Assembly (NCBI GenBank): GCA_964615975.1
Contig: CAZTTH010000014.1
Coordinates: 15,568-79,567 of the forward strand
Origin: CAZTTH01 sp964615975
GTDB taxonomy: Bacteria > Verrucomicrobiota > Lentisphaeria > JABSQK01 > JAJFLO01
DNA: 64,000 bases
Reading direction: 5' to 3'
The position numbers and the translations under genes were made by a program. Below, piece by piece: positions 1 to 9,543 of the stretch; positions within the stretch are counted from its first letter, which is position 1; each line of letters starts with the position of its first letter. The notes beneath the pieces were generated by a model that made no database searches, was not told where the DNA came from, and worked only from the letters and a program-made list of their open reading frames with translations.

Positions 1-626
1 CCGCCATCGCTTCGGCATTGATACAAACCGGTTTGTATCGCAATGCCTTGATTATTGGCGCGGAACGATTGTCATCGATAATCAACTGGCAGGATCGCAG
101 CACGTGTGTCTTGTTTGGCGATGGCGCTGGCGCCGCGGTGTTGCAGGCTTGTCCAATGAAAGAGAATTCATATTTGGGCTCGAAGCTGGGGGCTGACGGA
201 CATTATGCCAATATCCTGCATGTTCCGGGGGGGGGCTCCAGTCTGCCTTTTTCTCAGGAGGTGCTCAATGATAAATTGTATTGTCTGGCGATGAATGGTC
301 CCGAGGTCTTCAAGCTGGCGGTAAATACCATGGTGGCCGCCGCTCAGGAGACGTTGCGGGCGAATCATATCACCATTGATCAAGTCCGCTGGCTGGTGCC
401 GCATCAAGCCAATAACCGCATTATCACCAGTGTGGCCAAGCGACTCAATCTGACAGAAGATCGTGCATTTGTCAATCTGCAAAAGTATGGCAATACCTCG
501 GCGGCGACCATCCCCATCGCCCTCGATGAAATGGTTCGCGGGGGGCTGTTACAAAAAGGCGATTATATCCTAACCGTCGCATTTGGCGGGGGCTTAACCT
601 GGGGTGCGAATTTGCTCAAATGGTAA
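1..626 (+). CDS. fabH: 3-oxoacyl-ACP synthase III (FabH), 3' part
   Basis: C-terminal about 208 residues of beta-ketoacyl-ACP synthase III, which condenses acetyl-CoA with malonyl-ACP to start fatty-acid synthesis in the cytoplasm. The reading frame is open from base 3, so the gene begins before the window; the TTG at 18 is internal. The catalytic His sits in PHQANNRI and the catalytic Asn in YGNTSAA, both standard for FabH; the active-site Cys would lie upstream of the window. GDGAGAAVL and the C-terminal FGGGLTWGA are also typical. The stop overlaps the fabG start (ATGGTAA), so translation is probably coupled. Together with fabG, acpP and fabF downstream this is a classic fab cluster. Confidence 0.96.
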   Translation, partial: AIASALIQTGLYRNALIIGAERLSSIINWQDRSTCVLFGDGAGAAVLQACPMKENSYLGSKLGADGHYANILHVPGGGSSLPFSQEVLNDKLYCLAMNGPEVFKLAVNTMVAAAQETLRANHITIDQVRWLVPHQANNRIITSVAKRLNLTEDRAFVNLQKYGNTSAATIPIALDEMVRGGLLQKGDYILTVAFGGGLTWGANLLKW

Positions 627-1366
627 AATTATCAGATCAAGTGGCAATTGTTACCGGCGGCGCGCGCGGAATCGGCAAGGCGATTGCCGCCAAACTGGCC
701 CGGGAAGGCGTCAGAGTGGTGATCGCCAATACCCGTCCGGAAAGTGCGGAACAGGCGGTTCAGGAGTTGAGCGCTCTGGGATTGGAGATCAAGAGCATGA
801 TAGCCGATGTGGCCATTCCGGAAGCGGCTGAGGCATTGATAGCAGAAACCATCGCGACATGGGGCAGAGTGGATATATTGGTCAATAATGCGGGGATTAC
901 CCGCGATAATCTTATCATGCGAATGAAAAATGATGATTGGGATGCCGTCATCAACACCAATTTAAAAGGGACATTCAATTGCATCAAGGCAGTCAGCCGG
1001 CCGATGGTGAAGGCAAGGTCGGGCCGGATTATTAACATCACTTCGGTAGTCGGCGTATCCGGTAATGCCGGACAGGCAAATTATGTGGCATCAAAAGCAG
1101 GAGTCATCGGATTGACGAAATCGGCGGCACGGGAATTCGCCTCGCGTAATATCAATGTCAACGCCGTGGCGCCCGGATATATTGTCACGGAAATGACCGA
1201 CAAATTGAATAATGATGCAAAATCGGTATTTTTGTCACAGATCCCCATGGGACGACCGGGATTGCCAGAGGAAGTGGCATCCCTGGTAGTGTTCCTGGCA
1301 TCCGCGGAAGCTGCGTATATCACTGGACAAACGATTCATGTGGATGGTGGAATGGTAATGGCTTGA
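620..1366 (+). CDS. fabG: 3-oxoacyl-ACP reductase FabG
   Basis: NADPH-dependent beta-ketoacyl-ACP reductase of the short-chain dehydrogenase/reductase family (248 residues, usual length), performing the first reduction of the elongation cycle. Visible motifs: nucleotide-binding TGGARGIG at residues 12-19, NNAG at 89-92, and the catalytic set N114, S142, Y155 and K159 (YVASK). The C-terminal YITGQTIHVDGG is characteristic of FabG. The ATG overlaps the fabH stop by 7 bases. About 190 bases separate it from acpP, and I saw no further gene in that space. Confidence 0.97.
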   Translation: MVKLSDQVAIVTGGARGIGKAIAAKLAREGVRVVIANTRPESAEQAVQELSALGLEIKSMIADVAIPEAAEALIAETIATWGRVDILVNNAGITRDNLIMRMKNDDWDAVINTNLKGTFNCIKAVSRPMVKARSGRIINITSVVGVSGNAGQANYVASKAGVIGLTKSAAREFASRNINVNAVAPGYIVTEMTDKLNNDAKSVFLSQIPMGRPGLPEEVASLVVFLASAEAAYITGQTIHVDGGMVMA

Positions 1367-1559
1367 TGTCGCTTGACACCAAGGATACTGTTCGCCATAT
1401 TATGCGTTCTATTTTTGATTATAAACCTCATTGCAATTCGCGATTGAGAGGTTGTATTCATATCCGAATCTCCTGGGCTGACAATAGACCGGGAAGTAAC
1501 CGTTTGTTTACTGACAAGCTAGTAATAATCTTTGGCCATAAATATATGGAGGTAACGTC

Positions 1560-1799
1560 ATGGCAACCGTGGCAGAACGAGTTAAAGAAATAGTTGTGGA
1601 ACAATTGGGAGTTAGCCCGGAACAGGTAAAACCGGAAGCCAAATTTGTCGATGATCTCGGTGCCGACTCACTGGACACCGTCGAATTAATCATGGCATTG
1701 GAAGAGGAGTTCAGCCTTGAAATCGATGATGAAGAAGCAGAAAAGCTGCAAACGGTTCAAGATGTCATTTCTCATATCGATGCCAATAAACAACAATAA
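1560..1799 (+). CDS. acpP: acyl carrier protein
   Basis: Small acidic acyl carrier protein (79 residues, normal size) that carries growing acyl chains on a 4'-phosphopantetheine arm. The attachment serine is S37 in the signature DDLGADSLDTVELIMALEEEF. A strong Shine-Dalgarno (GGAGG, about 1547-1551) precedes the ATG. It lies between fabG and fabF, as in many bacteria. Because ACP is needed in large amounts, its good ribosome site and the short spacer before it may allow higher expression than the neighbours; this last point is inference. Confidence 0.98.
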   Translation: MATVAERVKEIVVEQLGVSPEQVKPEAKFVDDLGADSLDTVELIMALEEEFSLEIDDEEAEKLQTVQDVISHIDANKQQ

Positions 1800-1838
1800 T
1801 CATTGCCGACTCTTTTAGACATTATTAAGGATACTCAA

Positions 1839-3083
1839 TTGCGCGAGCGACGGGTAGTAATAACAGGCATTGGAGCAGTAACCAGCATTGGCAATAACGT
1901 GGCTGATACATGGCAGGGTTTGCTGACCGGTAAAAGCGGAATTGCTCCCATCACTAAATTTGATGCCAAGGACTTTCGCACAAAATTTGCCGGCGAGGTG
2001 AAGAATCTTGATCTGACTCCCTGGTTGTCCCCCAAAGATGCGAATCGACTTGATCCATTTTGTCAGTTTGCCATCGTTGCAGTCGGCGAAGCCCTTGGGC
2101 ACGCTGGCATCCAGGTGCCGGCCGCGAATGCCGATCGCATCGGGGTCATGATCGGCAGTGGAATTGGCGGGATTTTGACATTGGAACGGCAGATGGAACG
2201 TTTTTTCCAGTCCGGACCATCGCGGGTCTCACCGTTTGTGGTTCCAATGATGATTGGTGACATGGCCTCGGGCTATGTGGCGATCCAGTATAAGTTTCGC
2301 GGACCGAATTTTGGTGTAGTATCGGCATGTTCTACCGGCTGTCACGCGATTGGCGAATCCTACTGGATTATCAAACGCGGTGATGCCGACGTAATGATCG
2401 CGGGTGGAACCGAGGGCAGTGTCACGCCTTTCAGTCTGGCGGGTTTTTCCGCAATGAAGGCCTTGTCTGAGCGCAATGATGAACCTGAAAAAGCGAGTCG
2501 CCCATTTGATGCCAATCGCGATGGATTTGTTCTTTCCGAAGGCGCCGGGGTGATGGTTCTCGAGACCAGCGAACACGCGGAAAGTCGCGGTGCCAGAATT
2601 CTGGCTGAAGTAGTGGGTTATGGCGCGACTGCCGATGCGCATCATATCACCTCGCCATGTCCCGATGGCGGTGGGGCGATCAGCGCGATAAAAATTGCTC
2701 TCAGTCATGCCGGCTTACGGCCGGAAGAAATCGATTACATAAACGCGCATGGCACCAGCACGGAAATGAATGATCGCGCCGAAACCGGATCGATCAAAAC
2801 GGTGTTCGGCCCACATGCGTATCGGATTCCCATCTCCAGCACCAAGTCCTTAACCGGTCATGCGCTGGGGGCCGCGGGGGGAATAGAAACGATTTTTTGC
2901 GTTAAGGCCATCGAAGAAAATACCATACCTGGAACCTATAATTATCATACCGCGGATCCTGAATGCGATCTCAACTATGTGCCCAACAAAAGCCTTTTTC
3001 AGAACGTTAATACGGCCCTGAATCTTAATTTTGGATTCGGTGGACATAATGCCGTTTTAGCCTTGAAACGATATGAGCAATAA
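1839..3083 (+). CDS. fabF: 3-oxoacyl-ACP synthase II (FabF)
   Basis: Beta-ketoacyl-ACP synthase II, the elongating condensing enzyme that uses malonyl-ACP. I chose the TTG at 1839: AAGGA at 1827-1831 sits 7 bases before it, and with this start the protein begins MRERRVVITGIGAV, where FabF proteins begin. With this numbering the catalytic triad is C164 (ACSTG), H304 (NAHGTST) and H341 (TGHALGAAG), one residue from the E. coli numbering. The frame is open further upstream to a TTG at 1803, but that extension has no ribosome site and no family counterpart. The gene overlaps the following lipoprotein start by 11 bases. Confidence 0.96.
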   Translation: MRERRVVITGIGAVTSIGNNVADTWQGLLTGKSGIAPITKFDAKDFRTKFAGEVKNLDLTPWLSPKDANRLDPFCQFAIVAVGEALGHAGIQVPAANADRIGVMIGSGIGGILTLERQMERFFQSGPSRVSPFVVPMMIGDMASGYVAIQYKFRGPNFGVVSACSTGCHAIGESYWIIKRGDADVMIAGGTEGSVTPFSLAGFSAMKALSERNDEPEKASRPFDANRDGFVLSEGAGVMVLETSEHAESRGARILAEVVGYGATADAHHITSPCPDGGGAISAIKIALSHAGLRPEEIDYINAHGTSTEMNDRAETGSIKTVFGPHAYRIPISSTKSLTGHALGAAGGIETIFCVKAIEENTIPGTYNYHTADPECDLNYVPNKSLFQNVNTALNLNFGFGGHNAVLALKRYEQ

Positions 3084-3834
3084 ATCCTTGTTACAAAAAT
3101 TCAACGACTCTTTAATTGCCCCATCAGAGTGCAAAAGAGGGAAGTCTTCGTTGCGGTTGAGATTGGCCTGCTTTGTTCTCTCAGCCACAATGCTGTGGTT
3201 AACGGGATGTCGCGGTTCCGGATCATTGGGGCGCCGGCCCGAGTTGGCAACCCGGCCCTATAATGATGTCGAATCGCAATGGCATGATTCCGTAAAAAAC
3301 AGCTATCCCCAGTGGAAAAGCCCGCAAATACCAGTTGCGACTCGTGAACCGGTTGCGCCGGTTGCCAATCAGATGAATCAACCGCCGCCGCCACAATCCG
3401 AACCTCCTCCGGCCTTCCGTCCCGCACCAGTTTCTCCGTCCCCCTCTGCGGTTAAGCCCATGGCCCCAACGATCACATCGAATAATGCCTCTGTGCTCGG
3501 ATACAGCCTGCAAAGTCAACCAGATCCAGGACTTTCGCGTGACCAACTGCCTGCGGCGATACTTGATGTCGATCCCCCGGTTCCCAGCTCTGGTAAAGAC
3601 AGCAACAAGGGAGGATTCAAAATCATCCCCGACAGCATGTCGACCCAATCTACCGCGAATTACCAAAAACAGGGAAAATATTATCATGTAGTGCAAAAAG
3701 GGGAAACCTTGCGAATCATTGCCCGCAAATTTTATGGGGATGAAAATGCCTGGAAAAAAATCTATGACGCCAATCGCTCAACCTTGAGCAATCCCAATAA
3801 ATTAAAACTTGGAATGTCCCTGCTCATTCCTTGA
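3073..3834 (+). CDS. LysM-domain lipoprotein
   Basis: Predicted lipoprotein of 253 residues. After a basic, non-standard 25-30 residue N-terminus comes a hydrophobic stretch ending in a lipobox (WLTGC, Cys near residue 46). A long Pro/Ser-rich linker (about residues 90-200) follows, ending in a C-terminal LysM domain with YHVVQKGETLRIIARKFYG and the closing LGMSLLIP. LysM binds N-acetylglucosamine polymers, so a role at the peptidoglycan is likely; the Pro-rich part may span the wall. The start overlaps the fabF end by 11 bases, so it is co-transcribed with the fab genes although its function is unrelated. No enzymatic domain is visible. Confidence 0.88.
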   Translation: MSNKSLLQKFNDSLIAPSECKRGKSSLRLRLACFVLSATMLWLTGCRGSGSLGRRPELATRPYNDVESQWHDSVKNSYPQWKSPQIPVATREPVAPVANQMNQPPPPQSEPPPAFRPAPVSPSPSAVKPMAPTITSNNASVLGYSLQSQPDPGLSRDQLPAAILDVDPPVPSSGKDSNKGGFKIIPDSMSTQSTANYQKQGKYYHVVQKGETLRIIARKFYGDENAWKKIYDANRSTLSNPNKLKLGMSLLIP

Positions 3835-4267
3835 AAGAATTTAAATCTCATTGGTCTCGGCTCTAAAGAAGGATTAGACTAACAAGGCGCAGCGGAACAT
3901 TAACTTATACTAAACCCCATCGAGTATAAGAAAAGCGGGCATAATTGCCAGCCTGAATGGAACGGCCGAGTTCGAAAATTCGAATCGTTGCAGTCTAAAT
4001 TCAGCAAGCGCCTGAATGTCAGTTTTTTATAAGAGACTTTGAGAAATCAGGGATTCATGCATAATCCAGTAATCAACCAACTATAACCGCAGGTGTAATG
4101 AGCGTCACATTGTCGAACCATGATGCCCGAGTTATCTTCCATGAGCATCACGGTCGGTGATGACGACTGGTTAAATCAAATTATCAGGATTATGCTGCTA
4201 CCTTCGGAATGGAGGAACAGCAGTGAGAGATAACCATTCGGTTTAGTTTGGCATCATGTAAAATTCT
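3835..4267. other. intergenic region, no gene seen
   Basis: 433 bases between the LysM lipoprotein and the 7TM-HD gene. No convincing open reading frame, tRNA-like fold or strong hairpin-plus-T-run terminator was found by eye. It probably holds the promoter of the downstream gene, but no clear -35/-10 pair could be defended. Confidence 0.4.
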
Positions 4268-6679
4268 ATGAATATATTCAGCAATCTTTGGCGGAAGTCG
4301 AAATTGGGACATCCATCATCCCAGTCGGCCAACGATCCCGGTCTGGCAGCAAAAGAGAAACCATACAAATCGTTCCTGCAAAACATGGGCCGGGTATTTC
4401 TCCTGGTTGCTGGTTTGGGAATTGTTTTTGGAATCTATTCGCTCAATATTCTTTATCGACGCTCCCACGCGACTGTGGCTGATTTCGTTCTCGGTCAAAA
4501 AAACCACTCGGATATCTATGCTCAGGTGCCTTTCGCGTATGTTGATCTTCCCGAAACTGTCGAAAAACGTCGTCATGCCATCCAGCAGGTACTTGATATC
4601 TATCAGATTAACGAGTCCAAGAACGCGGAAACCTTACAAAACTTTAACGACCTTTTCGATTTAATCGAAATTACCACCGGCAATTCCCATTTTGTTTCTG
4701 ATCGTTACACCTCGGCGGCAACCCTGCTTTATCGGACGTTGAGCGCGGAACAGCTCAATATATTGATCTCATGGTTTAACAGTGTTGATAAAAAAGATTT
4801 TTTTCTCCAGACTTTGGCGCAGTTATTAGCCAGCGGTGTGATTGATCGGAACAGCGATGAGATCAATAGTGAATCCATTTCGATGATCGCGCTGATGGAC
4901 AGCCATCAACGGATTCAGAAAATCCTAATTTCATCCTTGCCAGCGCCCCCCCAACTGGCGGCCAAATTGCTCTCCATCTTCAGTGGTAAGTTTCCCTATG
5001 TGAATGCCGTTGGCATGCGCGATATAAGCCCCGCCATTATTGCCTCGCTGATCCTCCCCAATATCGAATTGAACCAGGAATTAACCAAGTTGGAACGCAA
5101 GCAAGTCGGCGATGAGATACTGCCGGTGCGCAAATGGGTAACCAAAGGCACTGTGTTTCTCCCGCGCGGCAAGACTATAATTGAAACGGATTTGTCGATG
5201 CTGGAATCGCATGAGAATGCCCTGCAAGCTGATACCAATAGCGGAGAATATATCGCACGGATTGCCAATCTGGAGATCGTCGGGTTGTTTACCATATTAA
5301 TGGGGTTTCTTTTTATTTGTCAACAACATCCTTTTTTGCTGCGTCAACGCTCTCTGATTGTATTGATTGCTCTGACCATCGCCGGTAATATTATCTTGAA
5401 CCGGGCGGTTGAAGAAATCGCAATCGGATTATTTGGCAGTCCACAAATATTTATCTATCCGGCATTGCCAATGGCGTTTACTGCCGTCTTTCTCACCATA
5501 CTCCTGGGCGCTGAAATCGGCTTGAGCGTGGGGATTTTTTCCGTGTTGCTTTATGCTCTTCCCAGCGTCAATCCCATGCATTTGTTTTTGCTGGGAATAT
5601 TTACCTCGATTATCGGAACCTTGTCCACCAATGAAGCCCGCACCCGAACCCAAACGACTCAAGGCGTGATTTTTATCGCTTTAACCATTGTCTTGATGGA
5701 GGGCTCTCACCTGGTGTTTAAAGCGACGCCCTGGTCTAACTACATCCTGCTCCTTGGCATTGCCGCTGCCAATGGTCTGATCACAATTATTATAGTCAAT
5801 CTCCTCTTACCCCTGGCCGAAGCAGTCTTCGGACTTACATCCAAGATCAGTCTGTTAGAACTCAGTGATCTCAATCACCCCCTCTTAAAGCGGCTGCAAT
5901 TTGAAGCTCCGGGAACCTATCACCATACCCTGATGGTGGCGACGATTTCAGAGCATGCCGCTGAAGTTATCGGAGCCAACGCGTTATTTACCCGGGTCGC
6001 CTGTTATTTTCATGATATCGGCAAATTAGCGAATCCATCCTATTTTACCGAAAACTGCTTTGGCATCAATCGGCATGAGGATTTGAGTCCGCGGATGAGT
6101 TCATTAATTATTCTTAATCATGTCAAGGAAGGTCTGGCCTTGGCGGCAAAATACAAACTCAAGCGACCGATTCGTGAAGTGATTGCGGCCCATCATGGCA
6201 CCAGTCTGGTTCTCTATTTCTACCGCCAGGCGATTCAGGATAAAAATGACTCCGGCGACTCCGCCGCTATCGACGAAAAAGATTTCCGTTATTCCGGCCC
6301 CTTGCCGAAAAACAAGGAAACCTCAATAATCAGTTTGGCGGATGCTTGCGAAGCAGCCTCCCGCTCGCTGCAACAGCCCACTTCCGATAAAATCAGGAAA
6401 CTGATCGATGACATCTTTAATATGAAAATTTCGGATGGTCAATTGCAGGAAAGTGAATTAACAATGGCGGAAATCAACCAGGTGAAAGAAGCGGTCATCA
6501 GTACTCTGGTCAACGTCTATCATGCCCGAATCGCATATCCGAAGATAACCGACAATGAAAATCATCGTGAAAAATCTTCAGCGCAAATACCCGCCGGCCA
6601 ATCTCGACAGACTGAAGGGGATGACGCGGCAGATGCTGACATTGAGCAGGCTGAAGCAACGATTACAAACAAAGGATGA
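4268..6679 (+). CDS. pgpH: 7TM-HD family c-di-AMP phosphodiesterase (PgpH-like)
   Basis: Large membrane HD-domain phosphohydrolase (803 residues). Order: short cytoplasmic N-terminus, one membrane segment near residues 42-62, an extracytoplasmic region to about residue 335, a block of about seven membrane helices (340-530), then a cytoplasmic HD domain. HD motif: YFHDIGKL with H582-D583, preceded by GTYHHTL and followed by HHGTSLV, which are the metal ligands of this family. Known PgpH proteins hydrolyse the second messenger c-di-AMP. Its place directly before ybeY is common across many bacterial groups. The ATG has no strong ribosome site. The last 125 bases overlap ybeY in another frame; the tail there is polar and probably unstructured. 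Confidence 0.93.
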   Translation: MNIFSNLWRKSKLGHPSSQSANDPGLAAKEKPYKSFLQNMGRVFLLVAGLGIVFGIYSLNILYRRSHATVADFVLGQKNHSDIYAQVPFAYVDLPETVEKRRHAIQQVLDIYQINESKNAETLQNFNDLFDLIEITTGNSHFVSDRYTSAATLLYRTLSAEQLNILISWFNSVDKKDFFLQTLAQLLASGVIDRNSDEINSESISMIALMDSHQRIQKILISSLPAPPQLAAKLLSIFSGKFPYVNAVGMRDISPAIIASLILPNIELNQELTKLERKQVGDEILPVRKWVTKGTVFLPRGKTIIETDLSMLESHENALQADTNSGEYIARIANLEIVGLFTILMGFLFICQQHPFLLRQRSLIVLIALTIAGNIILNRAVEEIAIGLFGSPQIFIYPALPMAFTAVFLTILLGAEIGLSVGIFSVLLYALPSVNPMHLFLLGIFTSIIGTLSTNEARTRTQTTQGVIFIALTIVLMEGSHLVFKATPWSNYILLLGIAAANGLITIIIVNLLLPLAEAVFGLTSKISLLELSDLNHPLLKRLQFEAPGTYHHTLMVATISEHAAEVIGANALFTRVACYFHDIGKLANPSYFTENCFGINRHEDLSPRMSSLIILNHVKEGLALAAKYKLKRPIREVIAAHHGTSLVLYFYRQAIQDKNDSGDSAAIDEKDFRYSGPLPKNKETSIISLADACEAASRSLQQPTSDKIRKLIDDIFNMKISDGQLQESELTMAEINQVKEAVISTLVNVYHARIAYPKITDNENHREKSSAQIPAGQSRQTEGDDAADADIEQAEATITNKG

Positions 6680-7055
6680 GCTGATCATCGCATTGGTCGG
6701 CACGAAACGCATGCGTGCGCTCAATCAGTTCTTCCTGCGGCACTCCGGGGCTACCGATGTGCTGACTTTCAATTATATGGATGACATTGAATCCATCAGT
6801 CCGGACGGGACGCGGATCATCGGGGAGATTGTCATTTGTGTCGCGTATGCGGCGCATGCAGCCCTCACTCATAACACCTCGTTAAGTCACGAAATCATAC
6901 TCTATGTCGCCCATGGCATACTTCATCTCAGTGGCTATGACGATAATGCCCCACCTGAACAGGCATGGATGCGGCAACAGGAAAAGCGCTTACTTGCGGC
7001 CTTAAGCAGAGAGGATTTATCCAGGGATATTTTTTACGATGCGGGTTTGAAATAA
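6555..7055 (+). CDS. ybeY: rRNA maturation endoribonuclease YbeY
   Basis: YbeY-type single-strand RNase for 16S rRNA 3'-end maturation and ribosome quality control. The core signature is HEIILYVAHGILHLSGYDD. The first two Zn-ligand histidines (HGILH) are present, but the third, usually the H of GYDH, is Asp here. The N-terminal DELIIALVGTKRMRALNQFFL and DVLTFNY fit the family. The 125-base overlap with pgpH is needed to keep the N-terminal strand, so the ATG at 6555 is preferred; the internal Met at about residue 23 is an alternative. Length (166) is normal. The downstream gene is on the other strand, so the transcript probably ends here. Confidence 0.93.
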   Translation: MKIIVKNLQRKYPPANLDRLKGMTRQMLTLSRLKQRLQTKDELIIALVGTKRMRALNQFFLRHSGATDVLTFNYMDDIESISPDGTRIIGEIVICVAYAAHAALTHNTSLSHEIILYVAHGILHLSGYDDNAPPEQAWMRQQEKRLLAALSREDLSRDIFYDAGLK

Positions 7056-7141
7056 TTGTACTATCGTTTGTTGTATTTCGCGGAAATCCCAAGGGGATGA
7101 TCACGCAGTTTTCATCTTGCTCCGCCAGTGTTTATAACCGC

Positions 7142-7474
7142 TCATGCCCAGTAATAAAGTCCCGAACATAAGGTAGGTTGATGATTCGGGAATGACGCTG
7201 AATGATGAAAAAACAAAATCCTCGCCATCAACCGCTTCCCCAGGGAATGTTTCCAGGCATCATGGATTTCGTAAAGCTTCATCGCACAAGCACTCTCGCA
7301 ACGTTTGCCGCAAGGTTGGCGATGATCGGGGCACCGCATGGTAAAGACAAACCAATTCCCATACTTTCTCCCTGGAATGCATCCGGGATCACCGGTCGAG
7401 ATTTGTTGTGTCAAACATCCGAATGGCCAATTGAACTCACGCGGCAAATCAAATGTTATCCATTGCTTAACCAA
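7142..7474 (-). CDS. small Cys-rich domain protein, paralogue of the N-terminus of the TPR protein at 11.1 kb
   Basis: 110-codon frame opening with TTG directly after a stop. I do not recognise a named family. Residues 8-75 match residues 37-101 of the TPR protein at 11138-13258: both have WP(F/Y)GCLT, a (I/L)PGRKY block and a K-(L/M)-YE block. Cysteines are C20, C32, C48, C55, C59 and C63, with the first two spacings (x11 and x15) identical in the two proteins, suggesting a metal-binding or disulphide-bonded domain. This copy lacks the hydrophobic N-terminus, the following membrane helix and all TPRs. No strong ribosome site is seen, so it may be a stand-alone small protein or a remnant of a larger gene. 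Confidence 0.5.
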   Translation of the reverse strand: MVKQWITFDLPREFNWPFGCLTQQISTGDPGCIPGRKYGNWFVFTMRCPDHRQPCGKRCESACAMKLYEIHDAWKHSLGKRLMARILFFHHSASFPNHQPTLCSGLYYWA

Positions 7475-7825
7475 TTATTTGACTTCAACGGAGATTTCGC
7501 CGCCGTTTCATTGTCGTCAATGAATTTATCGGTAGGTAATGGCAGTGAGAAGACGATAAGGTTCTTGACCGGTTAACGCCTCCCTCGATGAGAATGATGG
7601 AACTCGATGCGATTGAGCGGGATAGACTATTTCCAACCGAGATGAAGACGAAGGAGACCGGCTAATAATTTATCCTGAAAAGCCAAAACCCAACAACAAA
7701 AACTAAACGAATCAATCGGGTAACAGCTCAACCAGGCACTTTCAGGCAGGCGGTGTCGCCGGTTCGCCGTGCCTCATCTTGGAAGTTCGTCAAGAGTGAG
7801 CTTAAGCTTGGACATTGGACAGTAG
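7475..7825. other. intergenic region, no gene seen
   Basis: 351 bases between the small Cys-rich frame and the pfp stop, both on the minus strand. I searched the region just upstream of the Cys-rich frame for the hydrophobic N-terminus found in its paralogue and did not find it in any frame. No hairpin or RNA gene was recognised. Confidence 0.35.
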
Positions 7826-9475
7826 TCATGTCGTTTCCAACAACAATGTCCGCGTGGGTTGGTCGGTCAATTCTTCTGGTCCGAAATATTGGATGGGACC
7901 AGGGGACACATAGTCGTTTTCCACCGCCCAGCGGTTGCGATTGGCAGCTAATTCAGCAAATGGTTTACCCGCCAAATCAACCAAAGCTTTTTTGATCACT
8001 GCTTTATTGGCGCCTTTGCGCCGTTCAATATTCATCATTGAGGTAATCGGGACGCCCAAAGGCTGCCATTCACTTACCGGCCCGGCGAGATTGGCGATGG
8101 CGCCAATGTAACCGGTCTTGCCCGCCGCGATCAACGCCGCGGCGACCATGCCCAGGGAGTAACAATAATTGGCATCGAAATTGGATGGCGCCGCACATCG
8201 TCCTTCATAGCCGAAGAAGTGATTTTGCGCCGCGAATGTGCCGTGGTATTTTCCTGCGTCTGCCAGCGCGATGAGTTGTTTATTTACTTTATGCATTAAC
8301 AACCGGTCGGTTTCAATCTTTGATACCTGGACATTGCCATGGGGATCACGGTCCATCACGAGTTGGGAGCGAATTATTCCCGGCAAAGACATAGACGCCG
8401 TTGCCGAAGCGGCGCTCAATCCGCAGGCTGTCAGTTGCTCCTCGTTTTGAGCGGCGGCGATCTCATCCGCCAAATTTTGATTATCATGAAGTAATTCATT
8501 TAACTCGCTGATCAAGGTTTTGATTTCCGGGATGAATTCGATCAAGCCCTCCGGGATCAAGATGACTCCATAGTTCCACTTTTTTTCTGCGCGTTGTATG
8601 ATGATCGCGCAGAGCTCATCGATCAGGTTCTTAAGGGTCAGTCGGCGGTGGGCAACCTCTTCGGAAATGATGGTAATATTCGGATGCGTTTGCAAGGCGC
8701 ATTCCAATGCCAGATGCGAAGCGGAGCGTCCCATGATCTTGATGAAATGCCAATACTTTTTCGCCGACAAGGTATCGCGTCCGATATTGCCGATGAGCTC
8801 GCCATAGACCTTGCAGGCGGTATCGAATCCGAAGGAGGCGCCAATCCATTCATTCTTGAGATCGCCATCGATGGTTTTGGGACAACCGATTACTTGAATC
8901 GGGATATTCTGGCTGAGATAATATTCCGCCAAATGACAGGCGTTGGTATTGGAATCGTCACCGCCGACAATCACCAATCCCTTAATTCCCATGGCGAGAC
9001 AATTTTTTGCCACCGAGTCAAACTGGGTGGGGGTTTCCAGTTTCGTGCGCCCCGATCCGATGAGATCAAAACCACCGGTATTGCGATAGGCATCGATCAG
9101 ATCAGCCGTCAACTCGATATGATGGTTATCCACCAACCCGCCGGGCCCACCTTTGAAGCCGATCAAACGATTTTCTCGATTCAGGGATTTAAGCCCATCG
9201 AATAAACCGGCCAGGACATTGTGTCCGCCGGGCGCCTGACCGCCTGAAAAGATCACTCCGATATTGATTGCTGATCTTTTTTCATGATCATCAGCCGCAA
9301 ATGTCACCAATGGCAAACCATGGGTATGGGGAAATAATTGTTGAATCTTGGCGCTATCCTGGGCGGGCAAAATCACGTCTTTTTCATGCGCTCTTACCGC
9401 GGCGCCGCGGGTCTGAAATACTGCCGGATACTTGGGCTGATATTGCAAACGGAATTTTTGGAGTACAGAAACCAT
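7826..9475 (-). CDS. pfp: diphosphate--fructose-6-phosphate 1-phosphotransferase (PPi-PFK)
   Basis: PPi-dependent phosphofructokinase of the long type (549 residues), interconverting fructose 6-phosphate and fructose 1,6-bisphosphate with pyrophosphate. Seen: GVIFSGGQAPGGHN near the N-terminus, VGGDDSNTNA (Asp in the second D position, the hallmark of PPi rather than ATP use), CPKTIDGDLKN with the catalytic TIDGD, and MGRSASHLALECAL. ATG 9475 is chosen because AAGGAAC (9488-9482) lies 6 bases before it; a TTG two codons upstream is less likely. It lies 68 bases after prs on the same strand, so the two may be co-transcribed. PPi-PFK makes glycolysis reversible and saves ATP. Confidence 0.95.
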   Translation of the reverse strand: MVSVLQKFRLQYQPKYPAVFQTRGAAVRAHEKDVILPAQDSAKIQQLFPHTHGLPLVTFAADDHEKRSAINIGVIFSGGQAPGGHNVLAGLFDGLKSLNRENRLIGFKGGPGGLVDNHHIELTADLIDAYRNTGGFDLIGSGRTKLETPTQFDSVAKNCLAMGIKGLVIVGGDDSNTNACHLAEYYLSQNIPIQVIGCPKTIDGDLKNEWIGASFGFDTACKVYGELIGNIGRDTLSAKKYWHFIKIMGRSASHLALECALQTHPNITIISEEVAHRRLTLKNLIDELCAIIIQRAEKKWNYGVILIPEGLIEFIPEIKTLISELNELLHDNQNLADEIAAAQNEEQLTACGLSAASATASMSLPGIIRSQLVMDRDPHGNVQVSKIETDRLLMHKVNKQLIALADAGKYHGTFAAQNHFFGYEGRCAAPSNFDANYCYSLGMVAAALIAAGKTGYIGAIANLAGPVSEWQPLGVPITSMMNIERRKGANKAVIKKALVDLAGKPFAELAANRNRWAVENDYVSPGPIQYFGPEELTDQPTRTLLLETT

Positions 9476-9543
9476 TATCAAGTTCCTTTAATTAATTTCA
9501 TGTTGATTAACCATTCATCCTCTCAAGTTGCGCGGTAGTGGAA

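Noticed and set aside
1363..1593. 76-codon plus-strand frame between fabG and acpP
   Set aside because: It overlaps both the fabG stop and the acpP start in another frame, has no ribosome site of note and a composition unlike a folded protein.
8594..9205. 203-codon plus-strand frame inside pfp
   Set aside because: It is antisense to highly conserved pfp motifs and is a by-product of that gene's codon pattern.
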